A stretch of 64,000 nucleotides of DNA from Imperialibacter sp963977595 (GCF_048007035.1 NZ_CP180355.1:558001-622000); one strand, 5' to 3'; shown: positions 23,587 through 33,467, counted from the stretch's first letter. The notes: a model not told the origin generated them from the sequence alone. Numbers and translations: made by a program.

Positions 23587-24677
23587 TTATCAAAGATTAG
23601 CTGGCGAAAATCCCACACATTTGCCTGACTTGAATTTAAAAAACCATGACTGATAAATAAGGGCGAAGTAAAATTATTATTGTAGAGCTGGCCTGTGCCC
23701 AAACCCTGAGGCATATCAATTGGGAATTCTGCCGTAAACTGGGCGATAGCATTCAAACCTATATTTGATTCCAGTGCCGATGTCATCCACCAGCCTACAT
23801 TTCTCTTTTCTGCCAGGTCTATCCATTCCCTGGTTGCCATAAAGCCGCCGAGCAGTGAAGGCTTCAGCACAATAAATTGCGGCTTAATAAAATCAAGCAA
23901 TTCCGCTTTCATGGCCTTTTGCTCCACCCCAATCAGCTCTTCATCGAGGGCGATGGGCACCGGCGAACGGCTGCACAACACATGATAGGCCTCCCACTGC
24001 CCTGCCTGCACGGGCTGTTCAATAGAATGAAGCTGATACTGGCTGAGTTTCTCAAGCTTTACAAGCGCCTCGGCCGGCTTAAAAGCCCCATTAGCATCCA
24101 CCCGGAGGGTGATATCGGCTGCCCCAAACTCTTTTCGAATGCCCTCCAGAATCTCGCATTCCGTTTCAAAATCAATGGCGCCTATTTTCAACTTCAAGCA
24201 GGTGTATCCTGCATCAAGCTTCTCTTTGATCTGCTTGAGCATGAAAACTTTGTCCCCCATCCAGATAAGCCCGTTGATCGGGATAGGCAAACTGCCGGTA
24301 GTGAACGAGTTTTTGAATATAATGCCCGACCCGCCATTCATAAAGTCCAAAAGGGCTGTCTCCAGAGCAAATCTGAGCGACGGGTAGCCTGACGGCACCA
24401 ACTGATGTGCAAGGTGGAATGCATCCTCCACGGTACCAGGAGCTCTTACAGGCAGAATGTCGCTCTGGAGAGTTTTGATAACGTCTGGCAGGTCATCTAT
24501 GTCCTCCATGCTAAGTCCCTTCAAAGGCCCGGCTTCTCCAAGCCCAAACATTTTTGGATCCGAGGGATCATACAATTTCAGGAGTATACCGGGCTTTTCC
24601 TTTAACACCCCCCGTGAGGTGCCTGCATCGAATGTAAACTGAAGTGTGTGGGTAGTAAAATCTAGTTTTAAAGGCAT
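23583..24677 (-). CDS. menC: o-Succinylbenzoate synthase-like enolase superfamily enzyme
   Basis: Enolase-superfamily enzyme of 364 residues. The N-terminal capping domain has FDAGTSRGVLKEKPGILLKL and FGLGEAGPLKGLS, the form typical of Bacteroidota MenC. The barrel has the Lys pair LKLKIG, then metal ligands in RVDANGAF (Asp), SIEQPV (Glu) and ALDEEL (Asp), and the opposite Lys in VLKPSLLGG. MenC dehydrates SHCHC to o-succinylbenzoate in menaquinone synthesis, the main quinone in this phylum. Dipeptide epimerase is the main alternative. No other men genes are nearby. It is divergent from queA. Confidence 0.8.
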   Translation of the reverse strand: MPLKLDFTTHTLQFTFDAGTSRGVLKEKPGILLKLYDPSDPKMFGLGEAGPLKGLSMEDIDDLPDVIKTLQSDILPVRAPGTVEDAFHLAHQLVPSGYPSLRFALETALLDFMNGGSGIIFKNSFTTGSLPIPINGLIWMGDKVFMLKQIKEKLDAGYTCLKLKIGAIDFETECEILEGIRKEFGAADITLRVDANGAFKPAEALVKLEKLSQYQLHSIEQPVQAGQWEAYHVLCSRSPVPIALDEELIGVEQKAMKAELLDFIKPQFIVLKPSLLGGFMATREWIDLAEKRNVGWWMTSALESNIGLNAIAQFTAEFPIDMPQGLGTGQLYNNNFTSPLFISHGFLNSSQANVWDFRQLIFDK

Positions 24678-24726
24678 GCGGGTTGATTATGTAGCTTTTT
24701 GTTACAGACTATGGCCATATTTGGTC

Positions 24727-24734
24727 TATTTTTG
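24727..24734 (+). promoter_or_regulatory. TAnnTTTG -7 box for queA
   Basis: TATTTTTG matches the Bacteroidota -7 consensus and lies 13 bp before the chosen queA ATG, implying a very short leader. A TTTG at 24693-24696 is slightly too far for an ideal -33 box. Confidence 0.4.
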
Positions 24735-24747
24735 CCAAAAAAGGTCA

Positions 24748-25950
24748 ATGCCTCGTCAAATTAACGTTTCCGAATATACTTATGATCTACCAGACGAAAG
24801 AATAGCCAAATTTCCTCTGGAAGACAGATCGGCATCAAAGCTACTTTTTTACAACAAAGCCACCATTGAACACCTGCGGTTTAGCAGTGTCCCGGGCCTG
24901 CTTCCTGAAAACACTTCACTCTATTTCAACAACACGAAAGTTATTCCTGCCCGGCTTGCCTTTCAGAAGTCTTCAGGGGCGTTGATCGAAATCTTTTTGC
25001 TTCAACCAGTTTTACCATCACCAGTTATTTCCGTTGCCATGGAGGCGAGGAGCCCTGTGGTTTGGAAATGCATGATCGGCAATGCCAAACGCTGGAAAGA
25101 AGGCGTCCTTGAAAGAAACATCGAACTCGAAGGAGCCACGGTGAAAGTTGAGGTAAAACGGCTGGGCGCCGACGAAGTGCAACTTAGCTGGGATAAATCC
25201 ACTGCACGTTTTGTAGACGTGGTAGATGCTATCGGCAAAACTCCACTGCCGCCGTATCTGCATCGTGAGGCAATAGAGAACGACAAAAAAACATACCAAA
25301 CTGTTTATAGCGAGAAAGAAGGCGCAGTAGCGGCTCCAACGGCGGGCCTTCATTTTACCGATGAAGTTTTACGACAACTACGTGATAAAGGAGTTACCAC
25401 CAATTTCCTCACCCTTCATGTCAGTGCAGGCACCTTTCAGCCAATAAAAACAGCCACCGCCCAAGAGCATGTGATGCATTCCGAGCAAATCATTATCAAG
25501 CGGGAAAATCTGGAGCAGCTGCTGAAACCAGGGAGATTCAACGTGGCCGTCGGCACCACTTCCATGCGCACCCTCGAAAGCACCTATTGGTATGGAGTGA
25601 TGCTGAAGCAAGACCCGGATGCTGCTTTCGAAATACCAAAGCTTTTTCCCTACGAGCAGGCAACAGCGATTCCTTCAATGAGCGAAAGCATGCAGGTGGT
25701 ACAAAACAAAATGGACAAGCTGGGTGTTGATGAACTAGTAGGCACAACAGAAATATTTATTTTTCCTGGCTACCAATTTAGGGTGGTCAATGGGCTGATA
25801 ACCAACTTCCATCAGCCTAACTCTACATTGATACTCCTCGTTGCGGCTTTTGTTGGCGATGACTGGCGCAAAGTATATGGTGAGGCACTGGCAAGCGACT
25901 ACAGATTTCTCAGCTATGGCGATTCTTCTTTGTTAATTCCCGGGAAATAG
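24748..25950 (+). CDS. queA: S-adenosylmethionine:tRNA ribosyltransferase-isomerase QueA
   Basis: Transfers and isomerises the ribosyl group of SAM onto 7-aminomethyl-7-deazaguanine in tRNA to give epoxyqueuosine. Family landmarks are YDLPDERIAKFPLEDR near the start, YFNNTKVIPARL, TPLPPYLHR, KEGAVAAPTAGLHFTDEVL, LHVSAGTFQPIK, RFNVAVGTTSMRTLES and a C-terminal GLITNFHQPNSTLILLVAA. ATG at 24748 gives 400 residues beginning MPRQINVSEYTYDLP, the natural start; the frame is open from 24646, but that part overlaps the divergent menC start. It is followed closely (12 bp) by an MscS gene, probably one transcript. Confidence 0.96.
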   Translation: MPRQINVSEYTYDLPDERIAKFPLEDRSASKLLFYNKATIEHLRFSSVPGLLPENTSLYFNNTKVIPARLAFQKSSGALIEIFLLQPVLPSPVISVAMEARSPVVWKCMIGNAKRWKEGVLERNIELEGATVKVEVKRLGADEVQLSWDKSTARFVDVVDAIGKTPLPPYLHREAIENDKKTYQTVYSEKEGAVAAPTAGLHFTDEVLRQLRDKGVTTNFLTLHVSAGTFQPIKTATAQEHVMHSEQIIIKRENLEQLLKPGRFNVAVGTTSMRTLESTYWYGVMLKQDPDAAFEIPKLFPYEQATAIPSMSESMQVVQNKMDKLGVDELVGTTEIFIFPGYQFRVVNGLITNFHQPNSTLILLVAAFVGDDWRKVYGEALASDYRFLSYGDSSLLIPGK

Positions 25951-25962
25951 ACAATTTAAACC

Positions 25963-26868
25963 ATGGAAAATGTTGGGGCAATAATCAAAGAGTGGTGGGC
26001 AAGCTTCAATGAGCTGCTCCAAACCCCGCTCTTCGAGTTTGGTGCAAGTAAAGTTGACCTTGGGTTGATTTTTTACCTTGTCGTCTCCATTGCTATACTG
26101 ATAATCCTCAGCAAATGGCTAATGAGATTTGTGGTGGGCAAAGTGCTCAAAAACACCCACGTAGAGAAAGGTATGCTCCAATCCGTGGCCACGCTGGTCA
26201 GGTTCGGTATCCTGGTTGTCGGCTTTGTGATCATCTTCCAAACAGCCGGCATCGACCTCAGCGCCTTGAGCATCGTTGCGGGTGCCCTGGGTGTAGGTAT
26301 AGGATTTGGCCTCCAAAATATAACCAACAATTTCATTTCCGGACTTATCATCCTTTTTGAGCGGCCGATTAAGGTAGGTGACCGCATCGAGGTCGGCAAC
26401 ATTAATGGTGATGTCATGAGCATCAACGCCCGGGCTACTACCATCATCACCAATGACAATATCTCGGTAATTGTTCCCAACTCAGAATTCATATCCGGCA
26501 CGGTCATCAACTGGAGCCATTCCGACCGAAATGTGCGGTTTCTTTTCCCAGTTGGAGTCAGCTACAAAGAAGACCCGGAAAAGGTAAAAAAAATACTCCT
26601 TGATGTAGCCGAAAAAAATGAACATGTGCTTAAGACACCGCCACCAGTAGTGCTATTTGACGAGTTTGGAGACAGCTCTCTGAATTTTTACCTTGGCGTT
26701 TGGACATCCACCCATATTGAAAAGCCACGATTTCTAAAAAGTGAGTTGTACTTCGAAATATTTAAAAAATTTGCCGAACAAGGCGTGGAGATTCCCTTCC
26801 CTCAGAGAGATTTGCACATTAAAACTTCTCCGGTTACAGTGGAACAAATTCAATCCAAACTGAATTGA
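25963..26868 (+). CDS. MscS family mechanosensitive channel (small)
   Basis: A 301-residue channel with three membrane helices, the pore helix LSIVAGALGVGIGFGLQNIT with the expected Gly/Ala packing, and the beta domain FISGLIILFERPIKVGDRIE, IVPNSEFISGTVINWS. It releases solutes upon membrane tension to protect against hypoosmotic shock. Same strand as queA (12 bp upstream) and followed after 7 bp by a small membrane protein, then a second, longer MscS. Confidence 0.93.
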   Translation: MENVGAIIKEWWASFNELLQTPLFEFGASKVDLGLIFYLVVSIAILIILSKWLMRFVVGKVLKNTHVEKGMLQSVATLVRFGILVVGFVIIFQTAGIDLSALSIVAGALGVGIGFGLQNITNNFISGLIILFERPIKVGDRIEVGNINGDVMSINARATTIITNDNISVIVPNSEFISGTVINWSHSDRNVRFLFPVGVSYKEDPEKVKKILLDVAEKNEHVLKTPPPVVLFDEFGDSSLNFYLGVWTSTHIEKPRFLKSELYFEIFKKFAEQGVEIPFPQRDLHIKTSPVTVEQIQSKLN

Positions 26869-26875
26869 CCTTATT

Positions 26876-27376
26876 ATGACTCCACAACCCTTGAAATCGC
26901 AGGCCATCTTTGTTGGAAAAACTGTCGTTGCGCATCTGGTTTCCTACGCAATTGCCGCAACCGCTGGCTATTATTTTCTCCTTCGTGACCTCTACAACAA
27001 CGAAGCCTCTCCACTAAGAGGTTACCTGGCTACTCCCGGCGAACCTGAAGAGTGGGCTTTGATAGGGCAAAAGCTGTTTCCCATCGAGTTGGTAAGGGGA
27101 TTCCTCCTAGGCATTGTCTTTTTTTCCATCAGCAGAACGTTGCAGCGATGGGGTAAGAAAAGAAGGTTCATCGCTATCATTGGATTTTACTTTATTGTCG
27201 GATTCCTTGCCAGCCCGGGCATATCTCCGGGTGGTTTGGAAGGGATGCTTTATATGCAAAACCAATTTGCGCCACTGGTGCACGAGCGGTTTTTCTGGGT
27301 CACCTTTCTCCAGTCAGTGATTATGGCCCTCATTCTTAGCAACTGGATCAGAACCTCTTTGCCAGAAGAGAACTAA
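26876..27376 (+). CDS. Four-helix membrane protein of unknown function
   Basis: A 166-residue protein with about four hydrophobic segments (VVAHLVSYAIAATAGYYFLL; FPIELVRGFLLGIVFFSISR; FIAIIGFYFIVGFLASPG; FFWVTFLQSVIMALILSNWI). No signal peptide and no recognisable domain. It lies 7 bp after one MscS gene, shares its transcript, and is closed by a terminator before the second MscS gene. A role linked to membrane tension is only a guess from position. Confidence 0.75.
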   Translation: MTPQPLKSQAIFVGKTVVAHLVSYAIAATAGYYFLLRDLYNNEASPLRGYLATPGEPEEWALIGQKLFPIELVRGFLLGIVFFSISRTLQRWGKKRRFIAIIGFYFIVGFLASPGISPGGLEGMLYMQNQFAPLVHERFFWVTFLQSVIMALILSNWIRTSLPEEN

Positions 27377-27377
27377 C

Positions 27378-27413
27378 AAATGCCTCAAATCGATATTTTC
27401 TAAGGCATTTTTT
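27378..27413 (+). terminator. Intrinsic terminator after the queA-mscS unit
   Basis: AATGCCT (27379-27385) pairs with AGGCATT (27403-27409) around a 17-nt A/T-rich loop, followed by a T run to 27413. Confidence 0.65.
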
Positions 27414-27424
27414 GTCACATTGTT

Positions 27425-27432
27425 TAATTTTG
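27425..27432 (+). promoter_or_regulatory. TAnnTTTG -7 box for the long MscS gene
   Basis: TAATTTTG fits the Bacteroidota -7 consensus, 25 bp before the ATG at 27458 and just past the terminator. Confidence 0.4.
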
Positions 27433-27457
27433 CCCATTCATTTCGAAACCAGGCATC

Positions 27458-29071
27458 ATGCGGAAGCTTTTTCTTATAGTTCTCAGTGTTTTTCTTTACT
27501 CTTCAACAACGGCTCAATCGGCCGACACTCCAACCCCGGATTCAGTTTCTTTCAAGACACCCTATCAAAGCATCTACACTTTTCTACGCTATCTGCAGGA
27601 AGATTCTTACTTTCCGGAGCTAGCAGCAGGCATTGTAAAACAAACTCTTAGAGGCAGCGAAGAAGCCCAGGAAATCGTCGTGCAATTAAAGCAGGTGCTG
27701 GATGGCGAAGGGCATTTTATCTACCTCGAAGATTTACCTAACGACCCAGAGTACACAGACACGGTCTCCAGGCAAAAACGGTACGTGCTGGTGAAAGACT
27801 ACCCAAATATTTACCTGGAAAAGTACAATGACAAGTGGTTACTATCCGAAAAATCGGTAAGAGAGATTGGAAAACTTCATGAAAAAGTCTTTCCATTTGG
27901 CACCGACAAGCTGCTGAACTTACTGCCCAAACTTGGCACAAAAAAATACCTGGGGCTGCATGTTTGGCAGCTTGTTGGCATTCTGGCGCTAACCCTCTTC
28001 TGTGTACTCATTCACAAGCTACTGACCTTTTTGTTTGAAAAAATAATCATGCAGGCCTTGCTTCGGGCGGGCTACGAAAGGCTGGCAGATGAGTATATTC
28101 TGCCCGTAGCCAGGCCGGTCAGTTTGTTTGTGGTGTTCCTGCTGCTATTCATTTTCATTCCTGTATTGCAGTTGCCACCAGGAACTATGCAGTATGTGGT
28201 AATGGGCGTAAAGGCTGCTCTACCATTTTTCGGCACGATGGTGTTCTACCACTTGGTGGAAATCCTTTGCGTGTACCTGCAGCGCCTGGCTTTAAAAACC
28301 AAAAGTACGCTGGACGATCAGCTGGTGCCTCTGGTAAGAAGGGCTTTAAAAATCTTTGTTGTGCTGGTTGGAGGCCTTTTCATCCTCGACAACCTCAACA
28401 TACCCATACTCCCGCTGTTAACCGGCCTCTCCATTGGTGGATTGGCTTTTGCCTTGGCCGCACAAGACACCATCAAGAACCTGTTTGGCTCACTGATGAT
28501 CTTTATCGACAAGCCCTTTCAGATAGGTGACTGGATTACCTCGGGCGACATCGATGGTTCAGTAGAAGAAGTGGGATTCCGGTCCACCAGGGTTCGTACC
28601 TTTCGTAATTCGTTGATGTATGTCCCAAATGGTAAGCTTGCTGATGCCATGATCGACAACCACGGGCTGAGAGTGTACAGACGTTACTTCACTAAACTTA
28701 GCATTACCTATGACACGCCGCCACAACTAATTGAAACATTTGTGGAAGGGCTGAAGGAAATAGTAAAGGCTCACCCAAACACACGAAAGGACTTCGTCGA
28801 AATCAGCTTCAATGAGTTCGGCCCTTCCAGTCTGAACATCATGTTCTATATGTTCTTTGAGGTGCCCACCTGGTCGGAAGAGCTACAGGGCCGCCATGAA
28901 ATCAACCTGGAAATAATGAAGCTGGCAGAGCACCTGGGTATCAACTTCGCCTTCCCAACGCAAACGCTTCACATAGAAAACATGCCCGGCAAACCAAGCC
29001 TTTCCCCGACGTATGAAGTGGAAAAGGCGGGGGAGAAGATGCGGGGGTATTTTGGCTCACAAAAAAAATGA
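27458..29071 (+). CDS. MscS family mechanosensitive channel with exported N-terminal domain
   Basis: A 537-residue protein. A signal peptide (MRKLFLIVLSVFLYSSTTAQ) precedes about 150 residues of periplasmic domain, then four to five membrane helices, the pore helix LLTGLSIGGLAFALAAQDTI, the MscS beta domain (SLMIFIDKPFQIGDWITSGD; MYVPNGKLADAMIDNH) and an alpha/beta C-terminus. This is the large, YbdG/YnaI-like form. Compared with the upstream MscS it has an extra sensor region and its own promoter. Convergent with the FG-GAP gene. Confidence 0.92.
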   Translation: MRKLFLIVLSVFLYSSTTAQSADTPTPDSVSFKTPYQSIYTFLRYLQEDSYFPELAAGIVKQTLRGSEEAQEIVVQLKQVLDGEGHFIYLEDLPNDPEYTDTVSRQKRYVLVKDYPNIYLEKYNDKWLLSEKSVREIGKLHEKVFPFGTDKLLNLLPKLGTKKYLGLHVWQLVGILALTLFCVLIHKLLTFLFEKIIMQALLRAGYERLADEYILPVARPVSLFVVFLLLFIFIPVLQLPPGTMQYVVMGVKAALPFFGTMVFYHLVEILCVYLQRLALKTKSTLDDQLVPLVRRALKIFVVLVGGLFILDNLNIPILPLLTGLSIGGLAFALAAQDTIKNLFGSLMIFIDKPFQIGDWITSGDIDGSVEEVGFRSTRVRTFRNSLMYVPNGKLADAMIDNHGLRVYRRYFTKLSITYDTPPQLIETFVEGLKEIVKAHPNTRKDFVEISFNEFGPSSLNIMFYMFFEVPTWSEELQGRHEINLEIMKLAEHLGINFAFPTQTLHIENMPGKPSLSPTYEVEKAGEKMRGYFGSQKK

Positions 29072-29093
29072 AAAATAGACTGCAGATAACTTA

Positions 29094-32000
29094 TTATTCT
29101 TTAATGATTGATTCCTGATAGTAAATTTGATCATCCAGGACGATAATCAATTGGTATACGCCCTTGCGAAGCCTGTCTGTTGCCATTGTTAGCGTGTTCT
29201 GATTTTCAAACTTTCGATTTTGCACCAGCTTTCCCGCCATGTCATAAATACTTATTGAAAGCATAGAGTAATTGACATCAAGCGCCACATGAAGCAAGTT
29301 GCTAACCGGAATTGGAAATACCGAAATTTTGTCTTTTGCCAATCCAGAGAGAACAGAAGTCGCCTCAGCAAAAATGCATTCCGACATGGTCTCGCATTCG
29401 TTTTTGGTAATGCTGACTGCATATTCTCCCGTTTCACTGATCATCAACTGCTGCCCTACCCCACCGTCGATTTTCTCCAGTCCTCCGTCAATGCACTTAA
29501 ACCACTGGTATTGTGCATTGGACTCTGTCGCTGTCAGCCTCTTTCCCGCTATGGTTATTTCGTTATTTAGCGATAGGATTTCGAGACTTAGATTGACCAA
29601 AGAATCGCAGCCCGACTGAGCTGTGAATAGCTCAGTGTAGCTGCCTTCCAGTTGTAAACTCTGCGATCCAAACGTGTACACCTCTCCATCGCAAATCGAC
29701 ATTTCCAGAGACTCCTCTATAGCGGGATTTACCACCAGTGTCACCACCACAGTACTATCACATCCATTGGCAGTTTTAAATAATTCGGAGTAACTACCTG
29801 ACAACGAAAGAGTTTGAGACCCAAAGGAATACGTTTCTCCAGCACAAATGTTAGCTGAAACAATTTCGCCCACGTCGGGGATGACTTGCAAATTGAGTAC
29901 AACAGTACTGTCGCAGCCATTTGCGGACTGAAACAGTTCTGTGTACTCCCCCGTTGTTGTGAGGTTTTGTGAGCCAAATGCAAAGTTTTCACCAGCACAA
30001 ATGGAGGCTGATAGTGTTTCACTGAAAATTGGATTGACATTCAGGGTTAGTACAACTGTGCTGTCGCAGCCGCTGAGGGACTGAAACAGTTCAGAGTAGT
30101 CTCCCTGGCTATCGAGGCTTTGCGAGCCAAATACAAAAGTTTCACCCTGGCATATCGTCGCAGTCGTCGATTCCGAAAACCTTTGATTTACTTTTAAACT
30201 TAGCACAACAGTGCTATCACAGTTGCTGAGCGATTGAAAGAGTTCAGTGTATTCTCCAGTCGCAGTGAGGCTTTGCGAACCGAATAGATAAGTTTCACCT
30301 TCGCAAATGGTAGCAGTTGCTGTCTCCGTAAAAACCGGATTCACTTTCAGATTGAGAACAACTGTGCTGTCGCAACTGCTGGTTGATTGAAAAAGCTCGG
30401 TATACTCTCCTGTAGTGGTGAGGCTTTGGGTGCCAAATGTGTAAGTATCGCCTTCGCAAATGGAGGCGGTAGCCTGCTCATCAAAAATTGGGTTGATTTT
30501 AAGATTAAGTATGACCGTGCTATCACACCCGTATTGTGACTGAAACAGCTCCGTGAATTCACCGGCCGACGTTAGGCTCTGGCTACCAAACTCGAAGGTT
30601 TCCCCATTGCAAATAGCAACTGCCGCCGTTTCGTTGAATATTGGACGTACCATCAGGTTAACGGTGACCGTGCTGTCACAACCATGCGCAGTCTGAAAGA
30701 GCTCGGTGTACTCCCCGTCCATCGTTAGATTTTGTGAGCCGAACTCGAAAGTTTCACCATCACAAAGATTGACAGTTTCCTCTCTGACAAAAACAGGATT
30801 GATGGTTATGTGAAGCGTTAGGGTGCTATCACATCCGGCCTTATTAATAAGCATCTGCTCAAAATCTCCACTTTGAACAAAGGTCTCGCCGTTGATCGTG
30901 ACACTTTCGCAAGCTTCCTCCGAGTGTTCGGCTGACGTTGGAAAACACACTTCATACCATCGTGGCATGAATACGTCGGCGGATAAAATATCAGGTGTAC
31001 CGTCGCCGTTCACATCCACTATTTCCAGTTGGTTAGCAGAATTGCTTCCATCTGACTTGATGTCAAAGTGAGTAAAAACTTCTTCCCCATCGTTTAAATA
31101 CACTTTGATTCCAGAAGAATAGGTGATAGCAAAGTCCATGTCACCGTCTCCATCGAGATCGTTAGCCTTTATCTCTTCACCTTGTAGTATTCCTTCATTA
31201 GGCAGCAGGATTTCGAGCCCGAAAGTCCCGGCGCCGTCCGTGTTCTCAAACCAGCTGGGCCTGCCTGTCAAAATATCAAGGTCTCCATCTCCATCTAAAT
31301 CTGTTGCCGCTGCAGCCCGAAGCTGGTTCACAACTGAAACCGAATGTCTACTGCTTTCGGCAAAAACACCATCAGTGTTTTTAAAAACAACTACCTCATC
31401 TGTTCCGTCAGCGGTTGCCAGCACGTCTAAATCATCATCCCCATCCAGGTCTCCAAATGTGACCGACGACACGCTCTCGACATTTGTCGATAGTGACTTG
31501 TAACTGGCTATAGTGCCATCAGAGTCAATATTGTGAGCCCGAATGGCATTGAGGTAATACTGTGTAAACAGGATATTTGGCAGACCGTCGTCGTCCAGTT
31601 CTACTATATCAAATATATTGCTTGCATTACCTGGGCCAACCACAGAAAGCCCCCCTGAGCGATCAGAAATAATCAGGTCTTGAATTTCGAATTCGCCATT
31701 GCCTATGTTTTTGAGCCACCCGAGGTCAACAGAATTTATATAGACGATATCTTTTAATTCGTCCCCGTCTATGTCTACAAAACCAATATCGAGAATTCTG
31801 CTGATCGTATCATTTATAACAATTTGCTCTCCGTAAATTCCATCTCCCAGACCTTCGACCCAAGAAATATTCTGATCTTCGTATGAAGCCATCAAGATGT
31901 CGTTATTCCCATCATTATTCACATCTACGTGGAGCATCTGGGTCGTCTGATGAGATGTATTGGACAGGTAATCAGGTTCATCAAAAGTCCAATTATCCAA

Positions 32001-33155
32001 GTTTTTGTAGTGAACAACCTTCACCTGATTGGAAGTCAAAATTAAGTCATCTAACTCATCGTTATTGAAATCCATAGTGAGGATATTAGCATTAGTATGT
32101 GGTGCCACCCCAAAGGTTCTTTTCCTTGTGAACGTTTCATTTTGATTATTCTCAAAAACTGAAATCCTATTGTCAGTAAACCCGGATATTTCACCGGACT
32201 GTATAGCCGCCAGATCCACAAATTCGTCACCATTGAAATCACCAATGCTAATTGCACCCGTTCCAAAATTATTGATAATGATTTCAGAATAAGAAGCGTT
32301 AGCATTGTTTCGCAGCCACATGACACTCCCACTTGATCCTGTGCTTTGTCCGATTATCAAATCGATGTATGTATCATTGTTAAGGTCGGCTGTAGCAAAT
32401 TCAACTTTCGATGATCCCTGAAAGGTGTAGGCGATGGTGTCAGGCTCGTCAAATCCTTCCAAATTTCCTGAGAAAAGCTGCACGTAAATTGACGAAGAAG
32501 AGTAGAGAACATCGATGAGGCCATCACCATTTAAGTCCTCCAGAATCATGTTAGACACATTTTGAACATTATTGATGATACCGCTGTTACCAGGGTTATT
32601 TACTAAGTCATAAATCGAATTAACGATAACCTCCTCATTAAAGAATCCCAAGCCATCGGTGTTTTTGATCCACATGCCGGGCCCCATGATGTCAAGGTCA
32701 CCGTCGTCGTCGATATCACCTAACCTTGCCGTATTCCAATAACTGCTTCCCGCCTGCTCTTGGATAATATTTTCCGTGAAGTTTCCGGCTCCGTCATTTT
32801 CATACCACCTGAGCCCATTGCTCGCCATGTTGACAAAAATGTCCGTTTTGCCATCACCATTAATATCGCCATAGTCAATATCGACTGGTGTGTCAGGCAA
32901 CGATGCGATGGTATTTGCATCAAGAAAGTTTCCCGCCCCGTCGTTTCTGAACAACAGCAGCCTTGGAGTTAGCACAGTCGTCTCATACACTATCAAATCC
33001 TTATCCCCATCCGCATCAACATCAAAGGAAATGGCCTCGTCCGGGTAGTAGACAAACTTGTTGGCATCAAGCAAATCGTGTGGCAGAAACTGTTGGGCGG
33101 AAGTTAAACTGTAGCGAAATAAGATCGTAAAGGCAAGTGTGATGAGCTTCTTCAT
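29094..33155 (-). CDS. Giant FG-GAP/VCBS surface protein with 51-residue Cys repeats and T9SS sorting domain
   Basis: A 1353-residue secreted protein from the ATG at 33155 (MKKLITLAFTILFRYSLTSA, a signal peptide; a further ATG at 33179 adds eight residues). Residues about 30-740 hold roughly 14 FG-GAP/VCBS repeats with calcium loops such as DVDADGDKD, DLDGDGDLD and DVNGDGTPD, forming one or two integrin-like beta propellers. Then come nine repeats of about 51 residues, each with a CxGE(T/N) and a GCDST cysteine. The C-terminus (FPIPVSNLLHVALDV, then IYDMAGKLVQ, LRKGVYQLIIVL) is a type A T9SS sorting domain, so it is secreted and anchored at the cell surface, probably for adhesion or ligand binding. 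Confidence 0.9.
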   Translation of the reverse strand: MKKLITLAFTILFRYSLTSAQQFLPHDLLDANKFVYYPDEAISFDVDADGDKDLIVYETTVLTPRLLLFRNDGAGNFLDANTIASLPDTPVDIDYGDINGDGKTDIFVNMASNGLRWYENDGAGNFTENIIQEQAGSSYWNTARLGDIDDDGDLDIMGPGMWIKNTDGLGFFNEEVIVNSIYDLVNNPGNSGIINNVQNVSNMILEDLNGDGLIDVLYSSSSIYVQLFSGNLEGFDEPDTIAYTFQGSSKVEFATADLNNDTYIDLIIGQSTGSSGSVMWLRNNANASYSEIIINNFGTGAISIGDFNGDEFVDLAAIQSGEISGFTDNRISVFENNQNETFTRKRTFGVAPHTNANILTMDFNNDELDDLILTSNQVKVVHYKNLDNWTFDEPDYLSNTSHQTTQMLHVDVNNDGNNDILMASYEDQNISWVEGLGDGIYGEQIVINDTISRILDIGFVDIDGDELKDIVYINSVDLGWLKNIGNGEFEIQDLIISDRSGGLSVVGPGNASNIFDIVELDDDGLPNILFTQYYLNAIRAHNIDSDGTIASYKSLSTNVESVSSVTFGDLDGDDDLDVLATADGTDEVVVFKNTDGVFAESSRHSVSVVNQLRAAAATDLDGDGDLDILTGRPSWFENTDGAGTFGLEILLPNEGILQGEEIKANDLDGDGDMDFAITYSSGIKVYLNDGEEVFTHFDIKSDGSNSANQLEIVDVNGDGTPDILSADVFMPRWYEVCFPTSAEHSEEACESVTINGETFVQSGDFEQMLINKAGCDSTLTLHITINPVFVREETVNLCDGETFEFGSQNLTMDGEYTELFQTAHGCDSTVTVNLMVRPIFNETAAVAICNGETFEFGSQSLTSAGEFTELFQSQYGCDSTVILNLKINPIFDEQATASICEGDTYTFGTQSLTTTGEYTELFQSTSSCDSTVVLNLKVNPVFTETATATICEGETYLFGSQSLTATGEYTELFQSLSNCDSTVVLSLKVNQRFSESTTATICQGETFVFGSQSLDSQGDYSELFQSLSGCDSTVVLTLNVNPIFSETLSASICAGENFAFGSQNLTTTGEYTELFQSANGCDSTVVLNLQVIPDVGEIVSANICAGETYSFGSQTLSLSGSYSELFKTANGCDSTVVVTLVVNPAIEESLEMSICDGEVYTFGSQSLQLEGSYTELFTAQSGCDSLVNLSLEILSLNNEITIAGKRLTATESNAQYQWFKCIDGGLEKIDGGVGQQLMISETGEYAVSITKNECETMSECIFAEATSVLSGLAKDKISVFPIPVSNLLHVALDVNYSMLSISIYDMAGKLVQNRKFENQNTLTMATDRLRKGVYQLIIVLDDQIYYQESIIKE
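29570..30925 (-). repeat. Nine tandem 153-bp coding repeats within the surface protein
   Basis: Repeat units of about 153 bp encode 51 residues with the shared frame C-x-G-E-T-(Y/F), then FGSQ(S/N)L, (E/S)(Y/F)(T/S)ELF and CDSTV. The first unit, nearest the propellers, is the most divergent; the middle ones are nearly identical over FGSQSL and CDSTVVL. Such arrays change length by recombination. Confidence 0.8.
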
Positions 33156-33467
33156 AGGGCAGTGAATGGTGGTATACAAAGAAGGTTATCTCAACACACT
33201 CTGCCTATACTCTAAAAGGAGTATTTTTTGTCGAAAAAAGTCAAAAAAAATGCATACTTATTCTTTTTGACTAAACTCGGATCAATCTGCATTTCTGGGG
33301 ATCGAATGTTTCGTTTGTGGTTAAATAAAAAAGCAAAACTGGTTCAATGCGTCTCGCCCGGTCGGGCTTCTCCAGTCAGATAGGCTTGGACCCTTTGCTT
33401 TTTTATGACCACTCGGGACATTGGGTTAAAAGGGTAATCCCCCAGATTTTCCGCTTGATACCTAAAC

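Noticed and set aside
33355..33375. GCCCGGTCGGGC palindrome between the surface-protein gene and the response-regulator gene
   Set aside because: Short G/C palindrome with no T run and no second copy seen; could be chance.
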